The notes below the pieces were generated by a model. It was not told the DNA's origin. It did no database searches and saw only the letters and a program-made list of their open reading frames with translations. This document shows, one piece after another, positions 22,443 through 35,500 of a stretch of DNA of 64,000 nt. The DNA is from Diprion similis (Eukaryota > Arthropoda > Insecta > Hymenoptera > Diprionidae), in assembly GCF_021155765.1 (NCBI RefSeq), contig NC_060118.1:7068001-7132000 (forward strand). The letters are read 5' to 3'. Position 1 is the stretch's first letter. The number at the start of each line of letters is the position of its first letter. A program made the translations under genes and the position numbers.

Positions 22443-22617
22443 GATTTTCAACCAAAATAGTACGTACCTAAAACACATCTTTCGTACGTTCCTTCAAATG
22501 GTAGGAAGCATATCGTTCTTATTTATTTAGTTCGATTAATCATTTGTAACTCGTCATTTTCTTGATGTTTCTTGATTTTATTCTTGCAGGAATACAAAAT
22601 ACTTATTTACAGATAGG

Positions 22618-22644
22618 TTTTTTTTTTTTTTTTTTTTTTTTTTT
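22618..22644. repeat. T27 homopolymer in PIG-M 3' UTR
   Basis: An uninterrupted T-run directly after the sequence ACAGATAGG. Confidence 0.9.
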
Positions 22645-22892
22645 CTTGTAAATTAATTGCGATAGATTCTTAGTAGGAATTTTAAGTATAATAGTAATGG
22701 TAATATCATTATAGTAAATCTAAATTACTAGCCTAGATTTAACCATGAGCAAGGGCATACCTTGGACCATAATCAGAAATATTATTCAAATATCAAGTTA
22801 ACGTTTTTCGCAGTTTTTCGTTCTCCATCTATTCCGAGAACATAGTCTAGATAATTACAGATCATAGCGATGGCCAGTTCTCATTCCAACAG

Positions 22893-22982
22893 AATAAATT
22901 AACGTTTGTATTTGCATAAAAATATTTTGTAACTGTGCATCGTGTTGTAAGTGTGGAATAAGAAAATAAATTGAAAAATAAA
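22893..22982 (+). terminator. PIG-M polyadenylation signals
   Basis: Three AATAAA hexamers on the plus strand at 22,893-22,898, 22,965-22,970 and 22,977-22,982, about 450-540 bp after the PIG-M stop. The last two are followed by an A-run and then T-rich DNA, consistent with a cleavage region near 23,000. Confidence 0.6.
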
Positions 22983-23511
22983 GGATAATCAATTGAAAAA
23001 AAAAAAAAAATTTAATTTTCTTTTTCGACGACACACTTCGTTACAAACAGATTTAAAATTTAACAAGTTACAAAGCGGTAAATCAACAAATTGAAATTTC
23101 TGAAAACGATCCAATTTTCGTATAATATATGTAGTTTAATTATGTTATATCTTTATATTTACCTATTATTATTATTATTTTTTATGACGATTTCTTGTCT
23201 CTACAAAATATTCATTACAATTTTTTTTCTGCAAACGTAAATTAAGAGAAAATCTTACTTTGTTTATTTTATTCAATTACTTTTTTTTTTTTTTTCTAAT
23301 TTTATTTTTTCTTGTTAAACAAACATCACCGTTACATCGGAAACAAGAATAATAAAAGTGAAACAAAGAGAGTCAGAGGCACGCATAATTTTATACGTTT
23401 ACTCTGCCTTTTTTTATTTTTTTATTTTTTTTCTCAATTTTGCTACACGACGTCGACGCGAGTTTATATATATATATATATATCTATATATATCATATAT
23501 ATGTATGACTA

Positions 23512-23516
<5 letters not shown>

Positions 23517-23560
<44 letters not shown>
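23517..23560. repeat. (AT)22 microsatellite
   Basis: A pure AT dinucleotide run, preceded by a shorter imperfect TA run at about 23,466-23,500. Confidence 0.95.
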
Positions 23561-23563
<3 letters not shown>

Positions 23564-23895
23564 TCTGAGAAAGACGATTAAATACATATCTTACAAATAT
23601 GTACAACAGTCCGATTACAGTAACTTACCGTGAAAACTGATTTCTTATTTTTTTTCCCAATATTCTTATCTTTGCATTGTTAACGATATATCAAGGGGAT
23701 TTTTTTTTTTTTATTAAAATATACATGCAAGTGATTCTCTCGTTCGTGTATAGATGAATATGGCATGAGATGAATAAAATAAGAACAGTACAGATTATAC
23801 ATTATTTAATGAAAAATATATAAAATAATGGCTATATCGTAATAGATTAGTCATTTGTAGATGCATACTTTATTCAAATGCTTATATAGACTATA

Positions 23896-23896
<1 letters not shown>

Positions 23897-23934
<38 letters not shown>
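23897..23934. repeat. (TAA)n microsatellite
   Basis: About twelve TAA units, then TAGTAATATTAATA. Confidence 0.9.
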
Positions 23935-23935
<1 letters not shown>

Positions 23936-26914
23936 GTAATATTAATACAAACGAAAGTATAGAGAAAATATTATAATTGCAAAATAATGTACAGAGTTGT
24001 TTTGAAGTACCACAGGAAACAAATGTTGTATTGCAAATGAGATAATAAAATATAAAATAGAATAAACAAAATTATGCAAACTTATGTTGACATTAAAAAT
24101 ATTTAAAACAAATTAAAGCACTCTGTGATTATGTTTTTAAACTAACAACTATACATATAGGTATATTGTATATGTACGTATATTTATGCATGCGCGCTTG
24201 TATGTCACGTCAGGAAAATTATTACATAATAAAACACATAAAATATAAATTCTCTTTGGCAACAGAAAAAGTATGTATTCCAGCCTCCGCTTCAAACCGA
24301 CAATAATTAAAATGTTCGTTCGGAGGCGTATTAGTATAATTAGAAAAAGATTCAACTTCCTAACGCGTAGATGAATATCGGTATGGATTCTTTTATAATC
24401 CACATGTGACAAAACAACAAGAAAAATAATAATAATAATAATACCGACTGGTTTGAATCGAGTGCGACGAAGGTAGCAGAGAAAATTGCTACGCGAAAAA
24501 ACAGAAAAATTCTTTGATTATTATAGCGTTGGCGAAAAGCTAATGGCATAAAATAATTGGGTATTAACGAAGAAAAGAATCGGTAGAAACGATTCAAATG
24601 CTTGAAGATGTGAATAATAATAGAAAAATGAAATAAAGTAAAATAAGAAATTATTGGCACACCGTCGTACTTAAAGTAATTCAACACCTGAACTGCTTTA
24701 TGACGATTCGTTTCAAACTCACGGAATATACCGTAATGATAATTATAATTACAGTAATCGAACGAATCGGCTAACACCTCTGAACGGTGTTTTCTTTTTG
24801 TATTACACTTTACATATACCTATGTATTTACATGCATAGAGGAATTATCCAAATTTAAAACGGTAATTAACTTCTGCGAGTAGGTTATAAAGTGTGAAAA
24901 AACGTGATAGACATAACAGAAGTTATTTACACAATTGGATTGAGTAATTGATACTTGTTATTATTATTATTACTGAAAAATTGACGTAGTTTTATGTTTA
25001 GAACAGAGCAGTCGGGTTGCTCTTGAAAAAGCAACAGCTTTTTTCAATCCTTCATGCACCAAAAGTTTTCAAACCCTTACGTTATCCTATAATATTTACA
25101 CACCACTCTTATTTCTTACGCATGTACGAATACACATTTTACATATTATACAAATTATGAAAACGTGACTTCGTACATGCGTAATAACTTATTATACAAT
25201 GTCTATATAGGTCTTGTTATCAATAGAGTATCAATGATAATCTGCGTTAATTACAATGCAAAATTAGATATTAATTATTATTACCTACACGCTATTATTA
25301 TATTTTTGTTTTCTTCTCATGATTATTACACAGTTATTTGCATATTTTTGCTTCCTTTTTCTTTTCGTTATTACAGATTTATTTCAATTACGTTTCTTTT
25401 CGCTTTTTCTTACCTTCGTCTAGACCTGAGGTGCAAAGTTCACTGAACGTGGAAAACTAGTATTATACAAAGTTGCGTTTTGTAATTATTGAAGAAAGAA
25501 TGAACTTCGATTTCTATTCATAGTATTGATATGTTAACTTTATGAATATGTTGCATGTAAAGTCGGAAAACGAATTCAACATTTCGATCTAAGCTTGATT
25601 AGTTTCAGAAGCTTCGTAAGTTAATTATCGCACAGCATATTCAGTAGAAAAGTTAATATTTATGTATCGTCGATGAAAATGAATGATAACAAACATTTCA
25701 ATTTTCAATAAAGTTACACCGAGATTTGTAATAAAATACTTCAACATTGCTCTCCTCTACATAATACACCGTCGATAATTGATATATTTGTCATTGTCTC
25801 GTAGCAAAAGATCGGTACAACTCAATCTAATTTCATCCGTTACCGAATCAATTGCCATACTACAAACTGCATTCCAGTTAAACCAAATTTTTACTTTGCG
25901 CAAAAGGAATGAAACAATTAAACAATACATCAGATATAAAATTCAAAAGATTGATTGTACTGATCTCTGGTTATTTTTTCAATATAAAATATCTTACGTT
26001 AAATTCCGTTCCCTAGTTATACAGATATTGATCGTTAAAAAGTGTAATGTAAAGTAAGTGGCGAACAGTCTTTCTTTTTTTTTTTTTTTTCAATGTATTC
26101 TTCTTTCTTTTGTCGAAAGTAATGATGCCTAATATTTTTAACAATAATTTTCATGATCGATAAAAGCGTGTAGATGAAAGATTATCGGCGATGCACTGTT
26201 TTTCAAAGTGTTACATACACCGATTTCATTTTCTATAGAAGAAATCGTCTAGTGGATTTACAATATTATACGGTGAGTCGTAAGATTTCGAAATACTAAT
26301 TTATTTATGTATTCGAAGTTGTCGGTTCCCTTCTTTCATGGTTTTTTTTTTCTTTTTTTTCTCAAGCAAGCTTTAAGGAGACTTTATCACGTAGTATTAA
26401 CACATCACAAACACTTAGAGAGAATGCCGGAAAAATGATGCGAATATATTATGTAGATATTATATTATTGAATTGCGTTGTTAAAATAAATCTTTTTAAT
26501 CATTGCTCACTGTCGGATTGTTGAAGAGAAATTAATTGTTTTATAAATTTTCTTTCTCCTTGAAAAAATGATATTTTTTCTCAACTTTTTTTTTCGGAAA
26601 GGAGAAATAAGTTTTTTGTTTTTCATTGAACTTCGAAAATTTCTATCTCTGTAAAATTAAAATTACATATACTCAAGATTTTTCACACGTGTAAGCAAAT
26701 TTCACTAAAGTCATTCTTCTCCATAAAATTCAAAATTTTTGAACGTACTATATAATATTTCAATATCTTTTCTGGTTTGTTTTTTTTTTTTCTTTTCTTT
26801 CTTTTTGACTTTTTTCATTTGTTAATTACCATTATTATTCCTACCATGTACAAACAAAATCTGATCTTTGATCAGATATTTCATTAACTATAGATAAGTT
26901 CTATAATGGGTCTC

Positions 26915-26937
26915 TGTGTGTGTGTGTGTGTGTGTGT
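26915..26937. repeat. (TG)n microsatellite
   Basis: A TG run followed by imperfect TTTG units. Confidence 0.9.
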
Positions 26938-29900
26938 TTGTGTTTGTGTTTGTGTGCGCGTACACGATAATTCAGCAATATTGTAACGCTATATTTTAAT
27001 TAGATTCCGTTGTTTTATTTATTCATTCATATTGTTTTGTTTTTTTTCGTTTTTTTTTCCAACCTTTTCTGCCATTTTTTCTTATCTTTATTTAAGATTT
27101 TTTCTATTATATACGTCTGAGAAATAGTTTCAACATCGAGAAAAATATCAGATATATTATATTTTCTAATCGTTCAGTCAAATTCGTTAAAGAGTATTCA
27201 GTATCAATATTATTACAATATATAGTTACAGTTAATAGACAAAAGGTTTCATTTCCCCCTATAAAACATTATTTCTCCTACTTAACGTAATGATGTTTAA
27301 AACGGAGATTGAATGACATATTATCATAATTTTTCAACTTTTCTAATCTGTGTAATCTCGTTAATCGATTTGAAAAAAAAAAAAAAAAAAAAAACAATAC
27401 AAAAAAACATTTTAACATGGCTTGATCACTTTTACTAGTATCGGATACGTTTTATCTTTTTTCGATTAGTCTGCGTAAAATTGAAAAATGTTTTTTTTTT
27501 CCAACAAGTATTTTCTATTTTTTCATATTTTGAATTCATTGATTATTTTGACGGATTATCAAAAGTATGAAACATTTTGAAAAGTAATTTTTCACTCGCC
27601 GATCGATTGATAATTATTGGTAATTCGTAATTTGCTTATCGTGGGGTGTCGACTTGAACGCATCTCGTTATTTTCCTGATTTTTTTAAGTAACGAAAAGT
27701 ACGATCGTTGCATGAATCTTATACACTACTTACATATATTCATTGAATTTCTAAGGAGAAAAAGAATTTGTCAAATGAATTGTTTCATTAGATTTCTATC
27801 AATCGTCGCGTTACTAGTAAGATTGAAAAAATCATTTCTCGTATACCGATGTGTTAAATTCACCTTTTCAAACATTTATAGTCAACATATACTTGGGTAG
27901 TTGAACAAAAAAAAATGTTTAAGGAACCACGATCATATTTCAATAAACGAATCGATTCGGAAAAAGAATAAAAACGAAAAAATGTTAGAAACATAGGGAT
28001 ACTGCGAGATTTCATCACTATTATCATTACTATTCTTAACTATTTTACACGTTAAATATAATAATTGACAAATAATCAATGAATACGTTTCACATTAAAT
28101 TTTTGTAAATATTAAGTAACGAACTTTTCTAATTAAAACCATTGCATCAGGCCACCCTTTGATTGTTGTGATTTTTTACATCTGGGGTATAAACTGACTA
28201 TTATTATTCAGAAAAAAATCAAAGTTGCACAAAAAAGAATAGGCAAGAAATAAATATTTGTAGGCTTTGAATACATTCATGGTGAGTAAATTCCATGTAG
28301 CATAGTTTTTGTTAGCTTTTTTTTTTTTAGTTTTCAACTTCTTTCCGTAATTTATACAAGTTATTATACAAGACTTGGATTTGATAAATTATTATACGCG
28401 TGATTAGTTTTATCATCTTACAAATATAGTATATATGTACACAGAGTTATTGTTATGTATTTAATTTTGTCGATGAATTATTGGAATATGTATTCATATA
28501 ATGTATTCAGATGAAATGACGCACCACCGATAATGAACGTTGTACTGAAGAAATGTTTGATCAATTTTCATCATTCGGTTCTTTTTTTACACACATTACA
28601 GGCTTACATAACTCGAGTTTAGAAACCATGCAGTTAGTGTAATACGTAATTATACTATTATTAACTACAGAGTTCAATGGCTCGTGGCATTATCATTTAC
28701 CCATAAAGAACCATGACAAAAGAGAGAAAAAAAAAGGGGTCCAAGTATGTAGATTTTCCAATGGAACCAACTAGAAAAAGCAATCTTTGATATTGTTAGA
28801 AATTCTTAGTTCACGCGTTCTAAGAAATGTGCGTAAATTGACGAAGGGATTCGTAAATCTAACTTCTATACTCGGTAGTAATACGTGGAATGAGTATAAA
28901 GAATTAAACTAAACAATGATCAAGAAATAAGTACAGAAATTTTTTAACTAAATCAATTTCATTTTTGTCTCTTGCATTCATTTGAAACTTGTGAGTACGA
29001 GAAATTTTTGTTATGTAAGAACAGCGCAGTAAAGCTTTAGTGATTCGATCGCCATGCATCGAATGATTAGGTGTAAAGTTACATGATGAATGTGGAGAGA
29101 AAAAGAAAAAAAAAACTCTTATTATACACCGGTAGGTATCTTAAATTATTCGTACGATTCGGATAATCATGATAATTTTTTATGCATATAGTCAATCGTA
29201 TTAATGATATAAAACTAATTAAACTTACAAGATACAGTGAGCAATAACTTCAGCTATTTACACAAAGTTATGTTACAGAGTTCTCAGTATAATATAAAGA
29301 TATTTTCTTTTCCTCTTTTTTTTTTTTCATTTCCCTTTTGTTTTCAAATCTATTTATTTTCTTTTTCTTTTCTCCTGTTCTCGTCATTTTATATCGTGTA
29401 ACAAGATTTTATCATACGCTTTCAATTTTAATGAATTACCTCGCGACGACGAAGGGTTGCCCTGTTTGCGTACTGCCGCTTCGTGTTATATTCCTGTTTA
29501 AATAATTGATAGGCGACCCTGTTTCGTTATTAATTAGCAAAGCTTGTCATTCGTACACAGTTTTTAATATTGTGGATGATTTTAAATAGGGTTTGTATAC
29601 CAGTATAACGAGATGTATGAGAATACATACACGCATACGTGTAATTACATACCTCACCAGGTATTATTAGGTATGTATCTTTGTACAGTTTATTATTTAT
29701 TTACCTACTACGAGTTTTTCTTTAGTTTTTTTATTTTTTTAAATCCATTTTTTTCTTTGTTGTTGTTTTTTTTTTCTCTCTGTCTTTCTTTCTTTTCTTT
29801 TTTTTTTATGAAAAAGTATGAAACCATGTCAGCCTCTCTCTATACAGACTTGCGAGTACATAGCGATAGGGTGAAGTATACTTATAAAAAACGTATAAAT

Positions 29901-29954
29901 AGGACAAGATTAGTATAGGTGCGGCTTCTTACGTACGGCAATCATACAGATATT

Positions 29955-29958
<4 letters not shown>

Positions 29959-29996
<38 letters not shown>
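29959..29996. repeat. (AT)n microsatellite
   Basis: A pure AT run of about nineteen units, then ATGTATGTATACTATATACG. Confidence 0.9.
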
Positions 29997-30004
<8 letters not shown>

Positions 30005-31863
30005 ACTATATACGTATATATATGTAACCATAGATATCTATTCCAGGTACGTTTATCGCACCACGAAGAATATTTTCAGAAGTTGTTTTTTTTACATTAA
30101 AAAGATTCAGTGACGTTTTGAAAATTAAGCATTTGTTTTTAAATGTACATTTATATGTATGTACATATACGTTTGTATATGCATATTTTCATCTATACGT
30201 TATTATTTACTTACAAGATGATTTTACCTTTTTGTTTTCTTTTTACGTTTTGCTTGAAACGCTCGTTTTTCTATAGTAAAATTGTTATTATTCATTTTTT
30301 TTTTTTTTTTTTCACTTTAGTGCCATTGAACTGTAGGCTCTATATGTTCATATTAACAACAGTGGATTAACATATCTAATTATTTAGCTATCTATATAAT
30401 ATATATGTATATATATTCATAACGTGGCCTAACATTTGGGGTTTCTTTTATAATATGCAAAAGCATTCCTTGCTTTGTCAGTTCTCGGATTTATATAACG
30501 ATTTCAGGCCAATGGAAACTATTGCGACACGCAAAAAGAAGTGTCAGTTTTACAATTATAAAATCCTTATAGAATGATTATTACAGTGTAAAAAGGATTT
30601 TGCTCAGCTCGTCGTATGAATAAATAAAAATAAAATATTTCGTATCCTGGTCTGTATACTCATTCTGTTTTTGTTCCCCTTTTTCTTCAATACATTAAAC
30701 GAACTGGCGATCACTCAATTTGTTTCGATAGTTTCGTATTTGTGGTAAATATGTTTCATCGTTAGTTTCGATTTGTGATTCTGGGACTGTCTGTTTGTGT
30801 TGCCTCTTGCTTGAATATAATACGAGATTGTTTGTTTCATTCGTTTTGTGATGCTTGATGCGAAAAAATGTCTGAAACGACGCACGACGGAGATTTTAAC
30901 CGAATCTCAAATAACTGCTTATAATATTGATATCTAGTTGGTATTATTTTCTTTTCATCGTTTCTCTTTGTTTAATCAAAAGATTGTCAATATCTCAAGT
31001 GTATGTATTCTTGGTACGAACTACATTTGAAAATTTTCTTTTACTTCTGCTAATTACGAAGACGCGTACTATAACGATAATTATCATTATCACACGCATC
31101 GGTATAAATTTCAACCTTACTGCATTAATTTGAATATGTTTTCGGCATAATTTATCTACTATTTTTTTTAAATCCGTTTTTTCTAAATCTTCATACACAC
31201 ACACACATATATATAATATATATATGTTTTCTTTTTCATTTAATTTACGTTAATTAATTAATAACGTAGACGTATTTTGAACAATATCAAAAGCCAAAGA
31301 TTGTGATAATGACCGAATCTTATGATTCATTCATCTAAGGAATAAAATTGTGAAAATTGTCCAAATAACAATGATAAACATGTCAATTTAAATCTATGCA
31401 ACAGAACGTAAGGCTAAGAAGGCTCGCGTATGATGATTATGATTACTATTATTATCATCAACTACACCTAAAGAATACTTTTTCTTTTTTTACATACTGA
31501 AATTTTTAAAAAGATTGCTTTTTACAAACACGATAAGTTTTTCCGTTTTACTGCTAATTTATCAAGTTGCGTAGCTGGCAATTCTTACTACTTACATCTA
31601 CTGAGTAGGTAGAAAAAAAATTGACAACTAAAAACTATAATAATAATGATTAGATAATCATTTTACACAAGTAATCGACAGAAAACCCAGATCCCTTGCT
31701 TACACTTGTATACAAGTTGACTTGTTATAACGATTTTTCTTCTTCTAATAATATATAACGCATGTTGACGTTGTTATCGATACACGAATTTCAGTGGCAA
31801 TTGTCACCTTTTTTTTATATTCATGCTAGTTTTTAGATCGTCATTGTTTTTTTTTTTTTTTGT

Positions 31864-31869
31864 TTATTT
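31864..31869 (-). terminator. Nearest poly(A) signal downstream of kirre
   Basis: TTTATT on the plus strand, so AATAAA on the minus strand, about 610 bp after the kirre stop codon. It would give a short 3' UTR. Many more such hexamers lie further down in the AT-rich region, so the used site is open. Confidence 0.35.
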
Positions 31870-32476
31870 CACGGCGAGATAGCGGTGATATTGTTTTTTT
31901 TTCTTCTACTTTCTCCTTTCTCACTTTATATTTTGTTCATCATTTTTAAAATCCGAAACACTAGGCTTCTCTTTACAACTATTTATATTGCCTTTATCAC
32001 AGGTTGGATCGAGCGTCTTAAGATGAAATACGATTCCTTTTAAATTTTTATAACGATCTAAGGCATCGCTTGAAAAGAATATTATACTAGAAATCTTTTG
32101 CATATTACATCTTCTTTCTCTTATCTTGTTTTTACCGATCATATACCTATTTAAATATCTCCTACCGATTCTTATACATTTTCATCACTTCTTACAGTAG
32201 CCTTCGTGTGTCTAACTTTCAATATTCGTAGAATCTCAATATCGGTCTTCGCCATGAGATCTTTTGAAAGCAGTTTCAGGCTGAAGAGATTTTGCGATGT
32301 GGGCGGAAAACCTCGACGATATTACCGTCGGAAAATCGTCGTATCTTCAAGTTTGTACTTTTTTTTTTTTTTAGGCAGTAGGGCGACGACTCATTTCGAC
32401 GATACTCTTGACGCGCACTTGAAACCCGAATCCTCTAATATTTAGCAGGGACTATTCCAGCTGAGGAACTCCAGTC

Positions 32477-32575
32477 TCATACATGCGTCGCCAGACCTCC
32501 AACTGCTGATGTACGCTTCACCGTTGCAACGCCTCCGTTCGGCCCCCCCGTTATGTAATGGGCAGACAATGGAGC
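32477..32575 (-). CDS. kirre: kirre last coding exon: PDZ-binding end
   Basis: The exon starts after GATTTTTAACAG at 32,575 and stops with TGA at 32,477-32,479. It encodes APLSAHYITGGPNGGV and ends AVGGLATHV. THV is a class I PDZ ligand shared by NEPH1 and insect Kirre/Rst proteins, where it binds junction scaffolds such as ZO-1. This agreement supports the last splice junction. Confidence 0.9.
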   Translation of the reverse strand, partial: APLSAHYITGGPNGGVATVKRTSAVGGLATHV

Positions 32576-35500
32576 CTGTTAAAAATCACGCAATATGCGT
32601 GCGTTCAGTTCACATTGTTGGGTACGGCAAGCCTCCATTATCACGTCTATCGATGTGCTTTTGCACTGCAAGCTACTGTAATTCGATGATGATATTTACC
32701 TGTGGACCTGCCCCGTTTAACGCGTTCATATTACTCATTCGCATCGCCTGAGTATATGGTGGAGGGGCTGGAGTTACACCAGGTATCGCCGTGTGAGGTG
32801 CATGCCTGAGCTGCTCTGCCGCTGACATTCTAATTGGGAAAAAATTTTCATTAGTATAGTCATCAAAGATAGTTGTTGGTGCATTTTGCCGCTGGACCAG
32901 GAAATTTTACTATTCATGAATTTATTTCGGGAATAAAGGTCTCGGCAAACTATTATTTCACCCACTTTTTCAACCATCGACTCTTACAAATCTTCTTTAA
33001 CTAAAGACGTCAAGAATTTTAGCTATCGCAGTAAAAATTTCCACTGCAGTAACAAAGTTTTTACGAGTCTAGCCAAGTTAAACTTGCAAAAGCTAATTTT
33101 TTTCTTGCTATTTGCATATTGACATTAAACTTTTTCGTACCAGGGTATATAAGTTTGTGCGATATTTGATCGATTACTCACCTCAGGTAAGGGTTGCCAT
33201 AAGTGGCTGAAAACCTTGGATCTATAACAGAATTGACCTGTTGCGTGTTGTTACCAAGGTTCGCCGAACTGAGACCTATTTTTTTAGAACCGAGGATACC
33301 TCCCGAGGGTATCCTGCTCAGGGATTCTCTGGATGCGCCCATTCCTTGGGCAACTGGCGGCGTGTAGTCACGAGCATAGTCGACGTATGGCACATAACCG
33401 TTGTTGTTGCTTCCATCCTGTATCATTGACAAGTTAAATTAATCCAAGATTTAATTTACACAAGTAAGAGCGTAAACATTTTCTGCAAGGTTTTTCCGGA
33501 AGATTTTCTTACATTGTTTTTTGGCGGAAATGATGGCTCCGTGTAATCGGCGCTGTATCTGAATCCGAGCGGATTAGGAACCGGTCCTGCTAATGCCAGC
33601 GCATTGACGCCTCTGGTGCTCCCTTCCCCTTCGCTATCCAGGGCAGTAACGCTCTCTGCATTGCTTACGCTTGATCCGGCTCTAATATCTGCTTTGACGT
33701 CGGAAAGATTACTGCTACGATCGCTTTCGCGATATCGTTCGACGTTCGAATCTGTCTCTTCTGTAAAATGCATGGGTAAGCTCACATGAAGAAGAGAGTA
33801 TATGCAGACCTTGAAACTTGTGGTGAAAAATTAGTGCACATAATAAAAAATTCCAGTGTTTTTTCAACTACCATTTAAAAGATTTAACTATTTTGAATAC
33901 TACGATGATACTTGACAACGGAGATTCATTGCAAAGAATTGATAATTGCAGTGTTTTACTTACGCAGATCATTGTCTTGAGCTTGTACATTACGTGGCCT
34001 GGGCTGTTTGATACGATCTCGACAATGTAGAATTAGAGCTACAATTATCCCAACGAGGATCACACATACGACTAATCCTCCGACGATAAGAATTAGCTGC
34101 CAATCGACTGGAATCAGTGCTATAAAGGTAATAAAATTTTGTTACATATGACGTTTGAATTCTCTGAAGAAGAAAACGAAAAGTACATTGCATGGAAGGA
34201 ACACAATTATGCGTCAAGTCCGTAAACAAATTCCAAGTCTTTAATTGGCTTTAGATTCGGTAGACATGTTTTCAATCTCAAAGCAGGGTGCAAAGTACGT
34301 TTTCCCGTTCTTCTCTACGTAATATTTGCTTTTGTCGTGTAACGAGGTCAGGTATAAATAAAAGAACAGAGTTTTTATTGCTTACCATGAGTGGTGAGCT
34401 TGATGATCACAGAGTCAGTTCCGAAACTGTTTGTCACCGTACAATTGTAGTCTCCAAAATACGTCGATACTGGATCCAGAAGTGTTATAGTGCTGACTAT
34501 TCCCTCAGGTGTGAATTCTTCCTGGACAAGATAGGGCGTGCTATTCGATGAGAAATTCAATTCCCTACCCCCGAAGCTCCACGTCACCGAATCTGCCTTC
34601 GGTACGGAAATAGCTGTGCATTCGACCTGCGGGATGAAAATATTTTACTTCAATTTGTGATAGAAATTTAGATCTAGTAATTACTGACGTTCCTCATTAA
34701 CTTATTCACTGTTTAAGATAGAAAACAGTATAATTAGTCAACTTTCATTAATGAAGAAAATACGGATTCCTTGTTTGTACCTTGACGACTCCTTCGTCTG
34801 GGACGTATTGAGTGCGTTGAGAAACGATGCTTGGTGCAGCTTTTATGTAGATATTTGCGTAGCCTGTAAGTTCTGGGAATCCAGAAACATGCGCTTTGCA
34901 GTAATATCGTCCAGCAGTTTCTGGGCTAACATGAACGCTGATGTTAGGACTGCTCGCCACGATTCGATCGGATTCTTCGTGGATCCAGAGAACTTCTGGC
35001 GTTGGATTACCGTCTACGTCACATTGCAGGATTTCAGTAGCATCATAGTGAGTCTCTACCGATTGGGGAGGGTGCCGAAACTGTGGCCCATCTGTGCAAA
35101 AAACAAAATTCGATATGAAAAATTTGTCACAGAGTTTCACCTCGTTTTTTCCTTCTATTCTTCGAAATAGCTTCACAGCGCTATTCTTTTAGACCAATTT
35201 ATGGAAACTGTCTGCAGTGAAAAAGGTAGACACTGATTAGATGAATCGTAAGGGAAATTAGTTATATTATAGTATTTGGTTTCACTATAATTCTACATGA
35301 AATAGGATCAAATTTGAACAGCGATCGAAAACTTGTAAATCGTTATTTCAATAGTGGAATACATTTTCGATTATTCCTGGAATTTAATAAGTTATTTTCT
35401 AGTTAATTAGCAATTTCTTCTGATTTCTTTTACTATATCAGAGGTTTTTTTTTTTATATTTGCTAATCATGTTCAATTGAGATGATTGATCAACCTGAGT

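Larger units (their letters stand above)
23011..32476. other. 9.5-kb AT-rich region without recognisable coding sequence
   Basis: The DNA is rich in T- and A-runs, TA, TAA and TG microsatellites. Open frames up to 141 codons (24,352-24,777, minus) are low-complexity and match no family I know. The two flanking genes converge here: PIG-M ends on the plus strand near 23.0 kb, and kirre/rst ends on the minus strand at 32,477. Part or all of it may be the kirre 3' UTR. The nearest minus-strand AATAAA reads as TTTATT at 31,864-31,869. Confidence 0.55.

Noticed and set aside
24352..24777. 141-codon minus-strand open frame
   Set aside because: Rich in I, F, Y and L as expected from AT-rich random sequence, with a leucine run from an AAT microsatellite; no family recognised.
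34751..35170. 139-codon plus-strand open frame
   Set aside because: It is the antisense shadow of kirre exon 7.
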